Below are positions 61,851 to 64,000 of a DNA stretch of 64,000 nt, one piece after another. The translations under genes were made by a program, and so were the position numbers. The stretch covers positions 6,130,501 to 6,194,500 of the forward strand of contig NZ_CP012831.1 of assembly GCF_001307275.1 (NCBI RefSeq), read 5' to 3'. Origin of the DNA: Pseudomonas fluorescens. Lineage in GTDB: Bacteria; Pseudomonadota; Gammaproteobacteria; Pseudomonadales; Pseudomonadaceae. Positions within the stretch are counted from its first letter, which is position 1; each line of letters opens with the position of its first letter. The notes beneath the pieces were generated by a model. The model was given only the letters and a program-made list of their open reading frames with translations, was not told where the DNA came from and did not search any database.

Positions 61851-61938
61851 TATCATCTACTATAACGCGTGTGCAGATTGACGGGGCGATTGGTAAAGGC
61901 CGAGAATCCCCACACATTTTTTCTCATGACCCTCATCA

Positions 61939-62541
61939 ATGACCACGAATACCAGCCTGTCGACTACCCCTGGTGCTGACGCTCAAGCCGTCAGCCTGGC
62001 CGTCGCGCGCACGCTCAAACAGGCGCGCAAAGCACAGAAGATCACGTTGGATGAGCTTTCTCGCCGCTCAGGGGTGAGCAAAGGAATGGTCGTCGAAATA
62101 GAGAAATGTACGGCGAACCCCAGTATCGGCATCCTTTGCAAAATCGCCGCCGCGCTGGGCCTGTCCGTTGCAGACATCGTCAATGTGACCGAAGCCCCAT
62201 CCGCCCATATCATCGACAGTCAAGACATCCCCACGCTCTGGACCGGGGACCTGGGAGGAACGGCGCGGCTTCTGGCGGGAACGTCCGGTCCTAATATGAT
62301 CGAGCTGTGGCGTTGGGAAATGCACCCAGGCGAATCTTTCGCTTCACAGGGGCATCCTCAGGGCACGCTTGAGCTGTTTCATGTGGAGAAAGGCACGCTG
62401 AAATGCGTGGTAGGGGAAACAGAGCTGGTCATCCCTGCGGGGAGTTCGGCAGTGGCCAAAACCGATGTACCTCACTCCTATTCCAATGCCGGCAGATCCA
62501 AGTTGGTGTTCACCATGTCCGTGACGGAGATGCATCAATAG
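61939..62541 (+). CDS. XRE-family regulator with C-terminal cupin
   Basis: 200 residues. HTH_3 domain at ~20-80 (LKQARKAQKITLDELSRRSG, SKGMVVEIEKCTANPSIG) and a cupin_2 domain at ~120-195 (GHPQGTLELFHVEKGTLKCV, DVPHSYSNAG). XRE-cupin regulators such as PuuR sense amines or amino acids and often repress adjacent catabolic genes. Divergent from ctdA and sharing the palindrome at 61834; a copy of that site also precedes the thrC-like gene. Confidence 0.88.
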   Translation: MTTNTSLSTTPGADAQAVSLAVARTLKQARKAQKITLDELSRRSGVSKGMVVEIEKCTANPSIGILCKIAAALGLSVADIVNVTEAPSAHIIDSQDIPTLWTGDLGGTARLLAGTSGPNMIELWRWEMHPGESFASQGHPQGTLELFHVEKGTLKCVVGETELVIPAGSSAVAKTDVPHSYSNAGRSKLVFTMSVTEMHQ

Positions 62542-62642
62542 ATATCCGGTGGACTGGCAGCCAGTGAACATCTGCAAGGCGGGCGAACCATCCAATTTCA
62601 AAAAAGCGGTGCCACCGAAAGCCATCAAGTCCCACGCAGGAT

Positions 62643-62822
62643 GATGCCTTGATCCGCCCGCTGACCGAACCCGGCAAATCCCCTTCCAAGTTCTGGCGCT
62701 TGAAGTATCGGCTGCATGGCAAGGAAAACCGCTTCTCCATCGGTGCTTACCCGACATCGGTCTGAAGGAAACGCGCGACATTGCCCGCGGCGCGCGCCGC
62801 GATGTGGCTAACTATTCGGAAA
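62643..62822 (+). pseudogene. Tyrosine integrase N-terminal fragment, frameshifted
   Basis: Translation gives KFWRLKYRLHGKENRFSIGAYP, the arm-binding (DUF4102) domain of P4-type integrases, followed by a stop; a one-base shift continues with IGLKETRDIARGARRDVAN, the next expected segment. No catalytic domain follows. A relic of a mobile element. Confidence 0.75.
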
Positions 62823-62830
62823 CCTGCGGT

Positions 62831-63385
62831 TTACTTGCCCAGAATGTTCTTCAACGCAGCGGTATGGCCGGCCGGGTCGTTTTCGCTGGACATCACTTCG
62901 ATGATGGTGATCTTCTGATCGTTCATCGTCATCAACGAGGCCATCAGTAGTTTCAGGCCGTTGAAATCGTCGGTGCCGTCCAGGCGGTATATCTTCAAGC
63001 CGTTCACCTGAATGGTCTTCTCGCTAGTCATGCGAAAGTTGGGTGACGCGGCTTGCTGCTTTTCCTTCAAGGTATCCACGGCAAGGCGAAACGCAGCGTC
63101 CGGGGTAGTGCCCGCAGTCGGCGTCGGACCTTCGGTAACGATGATGGCCTGCTCGCTTTTCGGATCGAAGTACATCGTGCCGCCGTTTTCGCTGTTCAAG
63201 GTACGGGCCTCGACGCCTTTCAGCATGAACTTCAGCTTGCCGCCTGCCAGGGACACCGATTGGGTGTCCGATTCCGCCGTAGCAGTTTTTTCAGGCGAGG
63301 CAGCAACTGCCATGGTAGCCCCGCCGCTCAAGGCAGCAAGCACGCACAAGGAACGGGTCCAGCCCAACAGCAAATGCTTCGACAT
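62831..63385 (-). CDS. Exported protein of unknown function, DcrB-like
   Basis: 184 residues starting MSKHLLLGWTRSLCVLAALS (AAGGCG upstream), with a signal peptide cut near AVAA-SPE. The mature part (VSLAGGKLKFMLKGVEART, QAIIVTEGPTPT, KTIQVNGLKIYRLDG) resembles the DcrB/PsbP-like fold in layout, but similarity by eye is weak. It lies between two integrase relics. A shortened duplicate of its 3' end (ACTTGCCCAGATGTTGTTCA) occurs just upstream at ~63461-63480. Confidence 0.6.
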   Translation of the reverse strand: MSKHLLLGWTRSLCVLAALSGGATMAVAASPEKTATAESDTQSVSLAGGKLKFMLKGVEARTLNSENGGTMYFDPKSEQAIIVTEGPTPTAGTTPDAAFRLAVDTLKEKQQAASPNFRMTSEKTIQVNGLKIYRLDGTDDFNGLKLLMASLMTMNDQKITIIEVMSSENDPAGHTAALKNILGK

Positions 63386-63477
63386 TGATAGCGCCTTTAT
63401 TTTCAGGCCGTCGAATACCGACGGCCTGTCGTGCGAACAGCCTAGCTTACTTGCCTGCTCACTTGCCCAGATGTTGT

Positions 63478-63640
63478 TCACACCCGCAGCATATTTGCGG
63501 TCATGGGATTGATACCCTTCGCGAGGAGCGCCCGGGCTTCATCACGCAAGGTGCGTGCTTCACGCAGACCAATCTCAGGATAGGTGCCCAAGGAGATGCG
63601 CTTCTGCTTGCCGAGCCGGTAGTAGCGCAGATGGGGTACA
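63478..63640 (-). pseudogene. Second tyrosine integrase N-terminal fragment
   Basis: On the minus strand: RYYRLGKQKRISLGTYPEIG, LREARTLRDEARALLAKGIN, then PMTANMLRV and a stop at 63478. This is again the DUF4102 arm-binding domain, better preserved than the first fragment and in the opposite orientation, without N-terminus or catalytic domain. Confidence 0.75.
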
Positions 63641-64000
63641 TGCGTTTGCTGCTGAAAACCTAGGACAAGTTTGGATTCTGGCAGCGGGCATCGAGGGAGG
63701 TGATTTATGCGTTCTTCATCGGGTCACTGCCACTCCTGGCCACCACCTCACCAGAAGAGGTGAGCGTTTTGGTGATTTACATTTGCGCCACTTGAGATCC
63801 GTCAGTTCGTGTGGCCAACGCCTCACGGCAAGCGCATCATTATCGCACCTAACGCAATCGGTAAATCATTGTTGGGTGCAAATTAGAAAGAACCCAGGGG
63901 GGCACTTGGCCTTGACGCTGCCCCCTACGACAAAGAAGTAAGACTCACATAGAAGGTTCAGACCATGGAAGTAGTCCTGCTCGCCCACATCACATTTAAC
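63641..64000. other. End of window, no secure gene
   Basis: No recognisable gene or tRNA. A hairpin-forming CACCTC/GAGGTG pair is at 63744-63762 and GGGGGCA/TGCCCCC at 63898-63925. An ATG at 63965 with AGAAGG 8 nt upstream (MEVVLLAHITFN, running off the window) could be the start of a new gene but is too short to identify. Confidence 0.35.

Noticed and set aside
63641..64000. tRNA gene as integration site next to the integrase relics
   Set aside because: No cloverleaf, T-loop GGTTCGANNCC or CCA-type end could be found on either strand.

Overview
The window looks like a Pseudomonas chromosome of the fluorescens group. The evidence is the high-GC codon use of most genes, the complete aprA-aprI-aprDEF-autotransporter-lipase export locus, DUF1652- and YgdI/YgdR-type small proteins, and many copies of two Pseudomonas-type REP palindromes (cores GAGCGAGCTTGCTCGC and GCGAGGGAGCTTGCTCCC). 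All assignments were made by reading the sequence; no database search was run.

Region by region. 1-4.8 kb: a truncated chemoreceptor gene, a MalY/PatB C-S lyase, a VOC protein, a short-chain dehydrogenase and a Yip1-like membrane protein. 4.8-11 kb: a tight leftward operon (haem-oxygenase-like diiron protein, methyltransferase, YbdK-type carboxylate-amine ligase, LigD). 11-15.5 kb: a CPA1 antiporter, two small membrane proteins and a hybrid histidine kinase. 15.6-19.8 kb: a bacterial FAN1 nuclease coupled to an Fe-S DEAH helicase behind a LexA-like box; both proteins carry C-terminal tails encoded by REP DNA. 20-32 kb: the extracellular enzyme locus (alkaline metalloprotease AprA, inhibitor AprI, type I secretion system AprDEF, subtilisin-like autotransporter, family I.3 lipase), all leftward. 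32-46.7 kb: core and accessory genes (LysR/MFS pair, UvrD-like helicase, pirin, Pgm, a MocR regulator next to an unrecognised 496-aa protein, a quinone-oxidoreductase/LysR pair).

47-62.5 kb is a visibly AT-richer island that I read as a canavanine utilisation and detoxification locus. It encodes a PLP gamma-lyase matching canavanine-gamma-lyase, a homoserine dehydrogenase, an aldehyde dehydrogenase fitting aspartate semialdehyde, an SMR exporter of the guanidinium type (possible hydroxyguanidine export), a complete polar amino-acid ABC importer, a LysE exporter, a dCache amino-acid chemoreceptor, Lrp/AsnC regulators and a free-standing B3/4-domain protein matching the canavanyl-tRNA deacylase CtdA. 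Proposed flow: canavanine -> homoserine + hydroxyguanidine; homoserine -> aspartate semialdehyde -> aspartate; CtdA clears mischarged tRNA. Less expected members are a threonine-synthase-like protein without its PLP lysine, a DHDPS-family protein, a DinB-family protein and an XRE-cupin regulator. Two different repeated palindromes divide the island into two putative regulons: ACGAGCAAAATGCTCGT before the hom and ABC operons, and GTCAATATAATGAC before the thrC-like gene and in the ctdA/XRE gap.

62.6-64 kb holds two opposed, broken tyrosine-integrase N-terminal fragments around a small exported protein, which suggests the decayed edge of a mobile element.
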